DNA of 64,000 nt from Bacteroidia bacterium. GTDB lineage: Bacteria; Bacteroidota; Bacteroidia; Flavobacteriales; Flavobacteriaceae. The number at the start of each line of letters is the position of its first letter. Position 1 is the first letter of the stretch. Positions 46,888 to 55,068 of this stretch are shown in pieces. A program made the translations under genes and the position numbers. The stretch spans positions 310,001 through 374,000 of the forward strand of contig JAUIBP010000001.1 of assembly GCA_030427735.1 (NCBI GenBank), written 5' to 3'. Below the pieces are notes generated by a model. It did no database searches. It was not told where the DNA came from and was given only the letters and a program-made list of their open reading frames with translations.

Positions 46888-46929
46888 TAGCGAGACCGAG
46901 ATTTGAACTCGGGACCTCTGGGTTATGAA
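46888..46929 (-). other. 3' half of tRNA-Met (CAT), attachment-site core
   Basis: On the minus strand the sequence runs from the anticodon loop TTCATAA through CCCAG, a variable loop, the T-arm CCGAG-TTCAAAT-CTCGG and the acceptor end TCTCGCTA. The 5' half (D-arm and anticodon-stem 5' strand) is absent: bases beyond 46929 do not pair with the CCCAG strand. This is what remains of a tRNA gene after an element uses its 3' part as a core site. It cannot give a functional tRNA. Confidence 0.8.
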
Positions 46930-46986
46930 TTCCTCGAAAATGAATTTTGAAACGCATTTACTGGGGTTCACAGCCTATACTTTTTT

Positions 46987-47010
46987 AAAACCGTATGCAA
47001 AACCGTATGC
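46987..47010. repeat. Two tandem 12-bp direct repeats, candidate integrase arm sites
   Basis: AAAACCGTATGC occurs twice back to back, 58 bp from the tRNA-derived core. Short direct repeats at this distance from the core are typical arm-type binding sites for tyrosine recombinases. Confidence 0.65.
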
Positions 47011-47128
47011 AGTTTTAACTTCTTAGATTAACAAATTTTGATGATGCAATTTAGGAAAGATCTAATAGATTCAAAAATAATTAATCAATAATATAAAATA
47101 AAAAAAGTAAACCTAATTTACTTCACCA

Positions 47129-47839
47129 TCAAATATAAACTGAGTCTATTACAATTAAAAAGATTCCCAATAGACTATATAAGGTGTAAATTTCATTAAA
47201 CCAAACTAACCCAATTAACATTGTAAATATTACTTCGGCATATTTTAAAGGTGCCACTTCATTTGTTTCAGCCGCTTGGAAAGCCTTTGTCATATACAAT
47301 TGAGCGGCGTAACCAAAAACACCCAAACTAGCGAAAATTAACCAATCAATTCCCTTTGGAGGAATCCAAAAATATAGGGTAGCTAGGCCGGCAAAAATTG
47401 AAGATCCAATAGCATATATCAAGCCCAGAAAATCTGATCCTCTGTCAATACCTTTAAGAATCAAAACTCCTATAAAAGCAATTAAAAAGAATAGCCATTG
47501 TCTAGGTTTCATCTTTTCTTTTAGCCACAGAACAGCAAAAAATGTAGCAAAAATAGGAGCTATATAACGTATAGATACAGCTGTCCTCATAGGTAATAAT
47601 TTTACAGAAGCAATAAATAGGGCCATTGAAATTAACCCAACCAAACTTCTCAAAACCAAAAGCCCTTTTTTATTACCTACAAAGGGAATCTGTTTTTTTA
47701 ACTAAAAAAGGAATAGTAAAAAATAAAGATCCTAAGGACCTAAAAAATACTATTTGATACACATTAAATCCTGAAAGGTATTTAAAGCTGAAAATGCAAG
47801 AGTACTTATCAGCATATACTGAATGGCTTTTATATGCAT
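47129..47839 (-). pseudogene. EamA/DMT-family transporter, frameshifted
   Basis: The gene would start at the ATG at 47839 (MHIKAIQYMLISTLAFSA). The frame is lost near 47800-47790: a second frame continues FKYLSGFNVYQIVFFRSLGSLFFTIPFLVKK. It shifts again in the A-run at about 47694-47700, after which the third frame reads QIPFVGNKKGLLVLRSLVGL and continues to the stop at 47129 (ten-helix transporter, second EamA repeat intact). So there are two lesions, one probably a small deletion of a few codons. Not functional. It adjoins the alginate locus, but drug/metabolite transporters of this family have varied substrates, so no link is claimed. Confidence 0.85.
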
Positions 47840-47983
47840 CCGTATTACCAATTATTAATGACCTTTATCTAAAAAGTTTGTTAGGAAAAGGAATACTTAT
47901 GGTTATATCAATTTAATTGAATCCTTGAATATAGAATAACGGAAAATATAGTCAATTCCATTAATGTAATCCAAATAGCACTT

Positions 47984-48649
47984 TTAACGAAATAATTTTA
48001 TACTTTCAAGTACTCCCTTAGTTAAATTTTCAATTTCTTCGTAGTTAAAATTTCCATTAGGATTTTTCACCATAAGCTTAGATCCCATTCCCACACATGT
48101 CACGCCAGCTTCAAACCACATTTTAAGATTTTCAATATCTGGAGACACCCCTCCAGTTGGCATAATAGAGGTCCATGGCTGTGGTCCTTTAATCCCCTTA
48201 ACAAATTGGGAACCATAAATATCTCCAGGAAACAGTTTAACAATCTCACATCCCAATTCTTCTGCTCTAGCAATTTCCGTCAAAGTACCACAGCCGGGAG
48301 ACCATAAAACTTTTCTCCGATTACATACAACTGCAATATCCTCCCGTAATACTGGCGTAACAATAAAATTTGCTCCCAGCTGTAAGTATAAAGATGCTGC
48401 TGCGGCATCGGTTACCGATCCTACACCTAAAATCATTCCAGGAAGTTCAGCTATAGAATATTTTATTAATTGCTCAAATACTTCATGAGCGAAATCTCCT
48501 CGACTCGTGAATTCAACTACACGAGCACCTCCATCGTAACATGCTTTTAATAATCTTTTACTGATTTCAACATCCTTATTATAAAACAAAGGAACTAAAC
48601 CTGTTTGTCTCATAACTTGAGCTACTTCTATTCTTGTAAATTGTGCCAT
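47984..48649 (-). CDS. eda: 2-dehydro-3-deoxy-phosphogluconate (KDPG) aldolase
   Basis: A 221-residue class I aldolase that splits KDPG into pyruvate and glyceraldehyde-3-phosphate. The Schiff-base lysine is K138 in CEIVKLFPGD, and E46 (ARVVEFTSRGD) is the catalytic acid/base. PTGGVSPDIENLKMWFEAGVTCVGMGSKL is the phosphate-binding end. It is the last step of alginate monomer breakdown and the last gene of the locus, 4 bp after kdgK. Confidence 0.94.
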   Translation of the reverse strand: MAQFTRIEVAQVMRQTGLVPLFYNKDVEISKRLLKACYDGGARVVEFTSRGDFAHEVFEQLIKYSIAELPGMILGVGSVTDAAAASLYLQLGANFIVTPVLREDIAVVCNRRKVLWSPGCGTLTEIARAEELGCEIVKLFPGDIYGSQFVKGIKGPQPWTSIMPTGGVSPDIENLKMWFEAGVTCVGMGSKLMVKNPNGNFNYEEIENLTKGVLESIKLFR

Positions 48650-48653
48650 ATAT

Positions 48654-49676
48654 TTATCTAGATACTTTAGCAGAAAGATCTCCGCTTAAAAATTGTTCTA
48701 CGTCGTTTAAGGTAATTAAGTTATAATCGCCAAATATGGTGTGTTTTAAACAGCAACAGGCAACAGCAGTATCTATAACTTTTTGGTGATCGTTTGCCGA
48801 TTGTATTAAACCATAAATCAATCCGCCCATAAAAGCATCGCCACTGCCCACACGGTCTACAACTGGTGTAACGTCTTTTACTTGTCCGCGATACAAGGTC
48901 TCTCCATCATACAAAATACCGCCTATACGTTGGTGCGATGCACCTACAGAGTAGCGTAAGGTGGTAGCCATATATTTTAAGTTTTTACACGCCGAAAACA
49001 CTTGCTTATACCCCTCTGGCAGGGCCTTGGTAAGCTCGTAATCTGGATTCAGTTTTGGCTTTCCTAACATGAAATTTGCCGTATCTAAATCGCCTAAAAT
49101 TATTGTACTATACTGCAATAATTCTGGCATAACCTCGTGCGGTTGTTTACCATATTGCCATAATTTAGATCGATAATTTAAATCGGTTGAAATAGGAATA
49201 CCTCGCTTATGAGCTGCTTTAACGGCCAATAAACACACTTGGGCAGCACTTTGGGAAATGGCTGGTGTAATACCGCTCCAATGAAACCACTTAGCGTCTT
49301 TAAAAATCTCTTCCCAATCAAAAGTATCATCCGTAATGGTAGCCATAGCGCTATTGGCTCGGTCGTAAACCACTTTACTGCTACGTGTACCAGCACCTGT
49401 TTCTAAAAAATAAATGCCCAATCTATCGCCTTCTACCACCACGTGCTCCGTACCCACTTGCTTTTTATGCATTTCTTGCAATGCGCATGCTCCTATATCG
49501 TTATTTGGAATACGTGTTACAAATGCCGAATCTAAACCAAAATTGGCTAAGGCCACAGCAACGTTAAATTCTCCTCCCCCATAGGTGGCCTGAAAATTAG
49601 ATGCCTGAGAAAACCTTAAAAACCGTTCGGTAGACAAACGCAACATGATCTCACCAAATGTAATTACTTTACTCAT
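48654..49676 (-). CDS. kdgK: 2-dehydro-3-deoxygluconate (KDG) kinase
   Basis: A 340-residue PfkB-family sugar kinase. N-terminal GEIMLRLSTERFLRFSQA and GGGEFNVAVALANFG bind the sugar; the C-terminal anion hole and catalytic Asp are in DRVGSGDAFMGGLIYG. It phosphorylates KDG to KDPG, which eda then cleaves. The pair is a standard Entner-Doudoroff end module of alginate and pectin pathways. Its start follows a 330-bp gap with an inverted-repeat structure, so it may have its own promoter. Confidence 0.93.
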   Translation of the reverse strand: MSKVITFGEIMLRLSTERFLRFSQASNFQATYGGGEFNVAVALANFGLDSAFVTRIPNNDIGACALQEMHKKQVGTEHVVVEGDRLGIYFLETGAGTRSSKVVYDRANSAMATITDDTFDWEEIFKDAKWFHWSGITPAISQSAAQVCLLAVKAAHKRGIPISTDLNYRSKLWQYGKQPHEVMPELLQYSTIILGDLDTANFMLGKPKLNPDYELTKALPEGYKQVFSACKNLKYMATTLRYSVGASHQRIGGILYDGETLYRGQVKDVTPVVDRVGSGDAFMGGLIYGLIQSANDHQKVIDTAVACCCLKHTIFGDYNLITLNDVEQFLSGDLSAKVSR

Positions 49677-50006
49677 ATCATTTTTTTTAAGCCCGACCTT
49701 AGTCTAGCTTTATCATCTTTGTATTTGCCTCCTGTAACTTGTGCCTCTGTATTCGTAAAAATCCAATCAAAAAACTTTAGTATCGTAGGGTGACATTGTT
49801 ATTATTGAATTATTCAAACTAAAAACACTAACTCAATATCGATTTTTTTAACAAACTCACATTACAAACTAAAAACCAAACAATGCACCTTTACAGATAC
49901 TAAAGTCTATTTTTGATTGGCTGGATTACATCCATACTAACAAAGTGAAAAACAAACCAACAGTGTTGGCTCAACAAACTATTTATTGTATATGCGTTAC
50001 CGGTTA
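49677..50006. other. Gap between the SDR and kdgK genes holding an imperfect inverted-repeat element
   Basis: At 49763-49800 CCAATCAAAAAACTTTAGTATC plus a following GTAGGGTGACATTG faces 49879-49920, whose reverse complement reads CCAATCAAAAATAGACTTTAGTATC, then TGTAAAGGTGCATTG. The arms are about 40 bp with small indels, and the centre is about 78 bp. The perfect palindrome CCAACAGTGTTGG is at about 49957-49969. No coding frame is seen. Confidence 0.6.
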
Positions 50007-50771
50007 TTAAATACCTAAACCTTGACCACCAGTTACCTGAATAGTTTCAGCTGTTAAGAACGACGCATCTTTACTTGCTAAAAACGATACTACCGAAGCC
50101 ACTTCTTCTGGTTGTCCTAATTTCCCTAAAAGGATGTTATTTTTCCATGAAGCAAACACCTCTGGTTTAGTCGATTTAATTTGTGCGTGGAAAGGCGTAT
50201 CTATAGTCCCTGGCGAAACGGCGTTTACACGAATACCATATTCTGCCAAATCTTTAGCTAGGGCACGTGTTAAGGCGTGCACCCCTGCTTTAGATGTTCC
50301 GTAAACACCAGCACCTGGCCCTCCTGCATTCCATCCTGCGATAGAGGTATAATTAATAATAGAGGCGTTGTCTCCTTTTTTAAGGAAAGGAATCGCTGCT
50401 CTAGAAGCGAAGAACACAGAATCTAAATTTAAGGCCATTACAAATCTGTAAAACTCGGTAGTCATGTCTTCAAATCTAGAACGACCGCCTAAACCGCCTG
50501 CATTGTTAACCAATACGTCTATTTTCCCGAATTTTTCACCAATTTTAGTAATGTTTGTGTTTACCGCTTCTTCGTTGGTTACATCAAAACCCCAGTACTC
50601 TGCAGTAATACCTTCGGCTGCTAAATCTTCAACACATTTAAGCCCAGCTTCGTCGTCTATACCATTTAAAACTACGGTATATCCATCCTTTCCTAAGCGT
50701 TTGGCTACTTGAAAGCCAATACCACCAGTTGCTCCAGTAACTACAGCTACTTTATCTTTTACTTCACTCAT
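50007..50771 (-). CDS. SDR oxidoreductase, probable DEH reductase of alginate catabolism
   Basis: A 254-residue short-chain dehydrogenase: cofactor motif VTGATGGIGF near the N-terminus, VNNAGGLG, and catalytic Ser and YxxxK in INYTSIAGWNAGGPGAGVYGTSKAG. In alginate loci an enzyme of this family reduces 4-deoxy-L-erythro-5-hexoseulose uronate (DEH) to KDG with NAD(P)H; it sits between the transporter and kdgK, which fits. Cofactor preference cannot be read off with confidence. It is 28 bp downstream of the MFS gene. Confidence 0.85.
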   Translation of the reverse strand: MSEVKDKVAVVTGATGGIGFQVAKRLGKDGYTVVLNGIDDEAGLKCVEDLAAEGITAEYWGFDVTNEEAVNTNITKIGEKFGKIDVLVNNAGGLGGRSRFEDMTTEFYRFVMALNLDSVFFASRAAIPFLKKGDNASIINYTSIAGWNAGGPGAGVYGTSKAGVHALTRALAKDLAEYGIRVNAVSPGTIDTPFHAQIKSTKPEVFASWKNNILLGKLGQPEEVASVVSFLASKDASFLTAETIQVTGGQGLGI

Positions 50772-50798
50772 TGTTCTATAATTTTAATTTATATTGAT

Positions 50799-52085
50799 TT
50801 ATTTTTCTACTAATTGAATGGTTCTAGCGAAATAGTATATCGCTCCAATACCCAGAGGCACAAACAGTGCAATGGCAATAAATATTGGGGTGTAAGACAC
50901 TTCGGCCACGATAGGCACAATAAAGTTCATGATGATTACCGAAAATACACCTACCATGCCGCCTAAACCGGCTAAAGACCCAACGTTTTTACCGTTAAAC
51001 AAATCGCTAGGTAAGGTTTGTATATTACCGATGGCAAATTGAAACCCAAATAACACCACAAAAACTATGGCTACAAAGCGTTCGGCAGTCGTACCAAACA
51101 GCACGGTGGCTATCAAGCCTAAAAACATAATTAAACCACCAATTAATATGGTTATTTTTCGGCCTTTATCTATAGAATTGGTTTTCGCTATAATTTTACC
51201 CGACACGTAACCGCCTGCAATACTACCTATAGCTGCCCCCACATAAGGTACCCAAGTAAACAGCCCTACTTCTTTAACGTTAAAGCCATACACATCGAAC
51301 AGGTAAATTGGCATCCAGCCCACAAACAGCCACCAAATAGGCTCTAAGAAAAAACGCCCAACAACTATGGCCCACGATTCGCGATACGATAATATTTGTT
51401 TTAAGCTTAAACCTTTAGTATCGTCGGTTGCTTCTCTATCGGCTTGGCTTTGCCCTTCTAGAATGTATTTTCTTTCTTCTTCGGAAATCCACGGATGTTT
51501 TTCAGGCCCTGCTTTTTGAAAAATCAACCACGGAATGATCCATAGCAAACCCATAGTACCTATGCATATAAACGTTGTTTTCCATCCATAGGCTACAAAC
51601 AATGCCGATATTAATAATGGTGCTATTACAGAACCTATTGATGCTCCTGCATTAAATAACCCCTGTGCAATGGCGCGTTCTTTTATAGGAAACCACTCGG
51701 CATTGCTCTTAACGGCTCCTGGCCAGTTCCCTGCCTCGGACAAACCTAGTGTGGTTCTAAAAAAGGCTAGGGATACAAACCCTCTAACAGTAGAATGGAA
51801 TATGGTCGATAAGCTCCAAATACCAATACTAAGTACATAACCTATTTTAGTACCAACCTTATCGAAAAGCTTTCCTGAAAACAGTTGCCCCAACGCATAA
51901 GCCACCATAAATATGTTTAAAATATGCCCGTAATCGCGCTTATCTAAACCTAAGGAGTGCGAGATAGAACCCTCTAAATCTTCACTACCCCACATAATAC
52001 TTAAGGCACTTCTGTCGATGTAATTTATGACTGTTGCCAAAAAAATTAAACCTATAATAAACCACCGTAATCCTTTAATTTTCAT
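50799..52085 (-). CDS. MFS transporter, hexuronate (ExuT/ACS) type
   Basis: Read from the ATG at 52085 the protein has 428 residues and twelve membrane helices. The start MKIKGLRWFIIGLIFLATVINYIDRSALSI is the family's usual N-terminus; the 45 extra codons upstream have no family match and no membrane segment. Landmarks are the RxxLGLSEAGNWPGAVK block and the long central loop. It probably brings alginate-derived uronates across the inner membrane. The ATG lies about 165 bp downstream of motifs shared with the susC leader. Confidence 0.88.
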   Translation of the reverse strand: MKIKGLRWFIIGLIFLATVINYIDRSALSIMWGSEDLEGSISHSLGLDKRDYGHILNIFMVAYALGQLFSGKLFDKVGTKIGYVLSIGIWSLSTIFHSTVRGFVSLAFFRTTLGLSEAGNWPGAVKSNAEWFPIKERAIAQGLFNAGASIGSVIAPLLISALFVAYGWKTTFICIGTMGLLWIIPWLIFQKAGPEKHPWISEEERKYILEGQSQADREATDDTKGLSLKQILSYRESWAIVVGRFFLEPIWWLFVGWMPIYLFDVYGFNVKEVGLFTWVPYVGAAIGSIAGGYVSGKIIAKTNSIDKGRKITILIGGLIMFLGLIATVLFGTTAERFVAIVFVVLFGFQFAIGNIQTLPSDLFNGKNVGSLAGLGGMVGVFSVIIMNFIVPIVAEVSYTPIFIAIALFVPLGIGAIYYFARTIQLVEK

Positions 52086-52247
52086 CTTTATAATTCTATT
52101 TTTTAAAGGAAAGTCTAAACCATACACCTCCTGTTCGTATATAAAAACCAAATACTGGATTTTACTACAAGATGTACTTAATTGATAGTAAACATGGTGA
52201 CTTTTTACGCTTTTAAACACTTATTAAAAACGTTGTGAAGACTATAA

Positions 52248-52317
52248 TTTACTTCCCTTCCTTATATGTTATTTTACGTGTTATGAAACTAAAATCGTGC
52301 ACCTTCCAGTTTCATAA
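52248..52317 (-). promoter_or_regulatory. Upstream region of the MFS gene: hairpin and motifs shared with susC
   Basis: The perfect 10-bp inverted repeat TTATGAAACT / AGTTTCATAA (52281-52290 and 52308-52317) encloses CGTGCACCT (52296-52304). Nearer the gene is TTTACTTCCCTTCC (52248-52261). Both CGTGCACCT and TTTACTTCCCTTCC occur again in the susC upstream region. No T-run follows the hairpin, so it is not a good terminator for the regulator gene. Confidence 0.6.
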
Positions 52318-52323
52318 TTGTAT

Positions 52324-53025
52324 TTAAATATTATAGCAATATTGATATAATGCTTTAAAATGTACTTTCATTTTATCTTTTGCCAACTGCGGATCTCCTG
52401 CTTTTATCGCTTCGTAAACCGCCTTGTGCTCATCTATCGCCGATAAGGACAAACTATCGTCGCAAACATGATACTTTTTAAAATTTGTAATTATTTCTGG
52501 CGTAATCTTTAACATGAATGTATTTAATGTACTGTTACCACTAGCATTGGCAATAGCTAGATGAAACAACAAATCTTCCTGTACCGCATCCAAACCTTGT
52601 GACGCTTTTTCTTCGTAAGCATCTAAAGCCGATTTTATATGAATAAGATCTTCTTTTGTACGTCTTAACGCAGCCAATTTTACAATTTTAAGCTCTAACA
52701 GAATACGCGTTTCTACCAACGATTTAAAATCTGGATCTTCCAACCTTAAAATATCAGCAATCATCCCGTTCATGGCAATTACTCCTATATCGGCAACAAA
52801 AGTGCCGCTTTGTGGTATAGACTTTAGCAAGCCGTAAAACTCTAATTTATTAATGGCTTCCCGCACATTACTTCTACTCACCTCAAACTTTTCAGACAAC
52901 ATACGTTCCGATGGCAATTTATCGCCAGGTTCTAAATTTTTTAAATTAATCAACTCACCAATTTTAGCGATGATTTGATTTTGAACCTCTTGATTATCAC
53001 TCTTAATAAGGACTTCTAACTTCAT
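52324..53025 (-). CDS. FadR-subfamily GntR transcription regulator
   Basis: A 233-residue regulator. The winged helix (about 25-80) contains LPSERMLSEKFEVSRSNVREAINKLEFYGLLKSIPQSGTFV; the FCD ligand domain follows (about 88-228) with the metal/ligand residues in DLLFHLAIANASGN, EHKAVYEAI and KVHFKALY. Family members bind sugar acids such as uronates, so it likely senses an alginate monomer (DEH, KDG or KDPG). The palindrome CTGGTTAACCAG lies 24 bp upstream of its ATG and suggests autoregulation. Confidence 0.92.
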   Translation of the reverse strand: MKLEVLIKSDNQEVQNQIIAKIGELINLKNLEPGDKLPSERMLSEKFEVSRSNVREAINKLEFYGLLKSIPQSGTFVADIGVIAMNGMIADILRLEDPDFKSLVETRILLELKIVKLAALRRTKEDLIHIKSALDAYEEKASQGLDAVQEDLLFHLAIANASGNSTLNTFMLKITPEIITNFKKYHVCDDSLSLSAIDEHKAVYEAIKAGDPQLAKDKMKVHFKALYQYCYNI

Positions 53026-53048
53026 GTTTTTGTAATTTATTTAAAAAA

Positions 53049-53060
53049 CTGGTTAACCAG
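53049..53060. promoter_or_regulatory. Candidate operator of the FadR-type regulator
   Basis: CTGGTTAACCAG is a perfect 12-bp palindrome. Three copies of the pattern TGGTTnnCCA occur at 59941-59976, upstream of susC. Confidence 0.7.
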
Positions 53061-53156
53061 CTATAATCTGATAAAAATAAAAAACTTTTGACAAATTACT
53101 TGTGATTAAATTGATTTTTTAAATATCGGTACATACTGTTGCTATTTACTTAAACC

Positions 53157-54074
53157 TTAATGCGTAACTTCTAATTTGTAAAACTTAACTTTTGCATAAG
53201 CACCTTCATCTCGCGATTGAAAATAGTTACCAGCCTTAAAATAATTCTCGAATACGCCCCAACGTTTCATGTGAATGCTATCGTAAACCGCATATTCATT
53301 TTTATTTAAAATCACTACCATTTTCCCATCAGTTACTTTAACTTCTAAAGTAAACTTACCAAAGCCCACATGCTGATTAAAAGTGAAGCCTTTATCGTCA
53401 TCCCAGGCATCTTCATGTAAAATCTCCTCGTTTGTGGCACTTAAATTTTTAAGTTCCTTGGTTTTAACACGTATTTTACCGTCCTGCCAATATATTTTTA
53501 AAATTGGAGGGGCATTATTGTCTTTCTGACCAATTAAATCGCGTTGTTCATTAGTTAATCTGCCGTGAATTTGCATAATAATTACTTTATGGTATTTACC
53601 ATCGGTAGCTTTAGAGACCTCCTCCATGGCAAGTTCGCCTTTCATATACCCGCCTTGCGCAAAAGTCCAGTTGGTATTATTATCACCTGGCACCATTTGC
53701 TCCCTTAATTCCGAACGGGTGTATTTAGTATTGGCTGTTGTCGCTTCACTCGGAAATGCATAAAACACCAATGCTCCGTTTGTAGAGTCGTTATACATGT
53801 AAGGTATTAAGCGTTGATCGGTCGCATAGTTTAAAATTTCTGGCGGCTCTATATTCATGGCCCTCCCCTTAGCGTTTAACTCTGGTGTAGTCACACTCCA
53901 ATGGCTTAAATCGATTTTTGGCAACTTGTATTTTTTCTTCTTCTTTTTTTTCTTTTTTTCGGTTTTAGAAGACTCCATTGCACCACTGGTCTGTGCCTGA
54001 CCAGCAGTTGCAACGGAGAAAAAACACAATATTATTACCCCTAATATGTATTTAGAACATTGCTTCATAAACAA
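53157..54074 (-). CDS. Alginate lyase, PL7 family
   Basis: A 305-residue exported beta-jelly-roll lyase. The three PL7 motifs are present: YTRSELREQ (residues 118-126), the catalytic QIH (168-170) and YFKAGNYFQ (277-285, with catalytic Tyr). QIH instead of QVH is usually linked to acting on guluronate-containing stretches. The signal peptide ends near ATAGQAQ. An odd K9 run (residues 40-48) precedes the catalytic domain. It cuts alginate by beta-elimination at the surface or in the periplasm and is the last gene of the susCD operon, directly abutting the PKD gene. Confidence 0.93.
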   Translation of the reverse strand: MFMKQCSKYILGVIILCFFSVATAGQAQTSGAMESSKTEKKKKKKKKKYKLPKIDLSHWSVTTPELNAKGRAMNIEPPEILNYATDQRLIPYMYNDSTNGALVFYAFPSEATTANTKYTRSELREQMVPGDNNTNWTFAQGGYMKGELAMEEVSKATDGKYHKVIIMQIHGRLTNEQRDLIGQKDNNAPPILKIYWQDGKIRVKTKELKNLSATNEEILHEDAWDDDKGFTFNQHVGFGKFTLEVKVTDGKMVVILNKNEYAVYDSIHMKRWGVFENYFKAGNYFQSRDEGAYAKVKFYKLEVTH

Positions 54075-55034
54075 TTAGTTTACTGGATATACTTTTACGT
54101 TGTCTACATAAGCATCGACATCGGTTACGGCATAAATCCAAATAGAGATTTCGCCTGTAGCGTTAGAAGTAAACACCGATTTTGCTACAACAAAATTTCC
54201 TTTTCCATTAATTTCCGAACCGATAATTTGTGTTAAAGGTCCTTCGTTAGACACCACTACTGCATCTGCACCATCTGTAAAATGTCCAGGAAGAATCTCG
54301 CCTATAATTCGGTTACCACCTGGCGCTATACCATCTTGCTCGTCTGGTGTTTTTATGGCGTATTCGTACTCTAATACATACGGCGTATTTGGAGTAACAG
54401 TAATAGACTGGTAAGCATAACGTGTGCTAGAACTTAAATAAGCACCTGCCGAAGTAGACTGCGTCCATTTTGCGCCAGGCGTTTTTGAGCCATTATCCGA
54501 TCCGTCGTAGTTTAATGGCGAACCATCAGAACTAGAATTAAACGGATTGGTATTACCACCTGTAAACGATTCTGATTTCCAAAAATCTTGTCCATCGTTA
54601 AAATCGCCATTTAAAATATCTGGAATTATAGCTGCTGGCACCTCTGGTTCTACAACTTCGATTTCCATTGAAAAGGTATCGGACTTTCCTAGTTTATCTG
54701 TGGCAGTAAGTGTTACAGTATAAACACCTTCGTCTGGGTATGCATTAAAACCATCTAAACTTGTTGCAGTATTACCATCTCCGAAATCCCAAACATAGTC
54801 TGTAGCACTTGATGATGTGTTCGAAAATTCGTATTCTAAATAGTTAGCGGTTTCGGTAGCAGTAAAACTAGCTGCTGGCGGTGTTTGGTCTTCTTTAGAA
54901 TTGGCTTCTGGTAAATCGTATGAAAAAGCATCAAGCGTAGGATCGCAAGACGATATTACCAAACCAAGCACACCTAACATAGCATACTTTCCTATGCTTG
55001 TTAAAAGTCCTTTACGGTTACTGTTTGTTTTCAT
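54075..55034 (-). CDS. PKD-domain surface lipoprotein (SusE-position glycan binder)
   Basis: A 319-residue lipoprotein (signal ending LGLVISSC at about residue 30). One PKD domain (about 50-128, with YVWDFGDGNTAT) is followed by a beta-sandwich (about 135-319) that resembles carbohydrate-binding modules (ILNGDFNDGQDFW ... DVDAYVDNVKVYPV). Directly after SusD, this is the place of a SusE/F-type surface glycan-binding protein; it probably binds alginate. Binding is inferred from position. Confidence 0.82.
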   Translation of the reverse strand: MKTNSNRKGLLTSIGKYAMLGVLGLVISSCDPTLDAFSYDLPEANSKEDQTPPAASFTATETANYLEYEFSNTSSSATDYVWDFGDGNTATSLDGFNAYPDEGVYTVTLTATDKLGKSDTFSMEIEVVEPEVPAAIIPDILNGDFNDGQDFWKSESFTGGNTNPFNSSSDGSPLNYDGSDNGSKTPGAKWTQSTSAGAYLSSSTRYAYQSITVTPNTPYVLEYEYAIKTPDEQDGIAPGGNRIIGEILPGHFTDGADAVVVSNEGPLTQIIGSEINGKGNFVVAKSVFTSNATGEISIWIYAVTDVDAYVDNVKVYPVN

Positions 55035-55068
55035 GTCTTTATTTGTTTTTAGTTTGTTTAAGGTTGAA

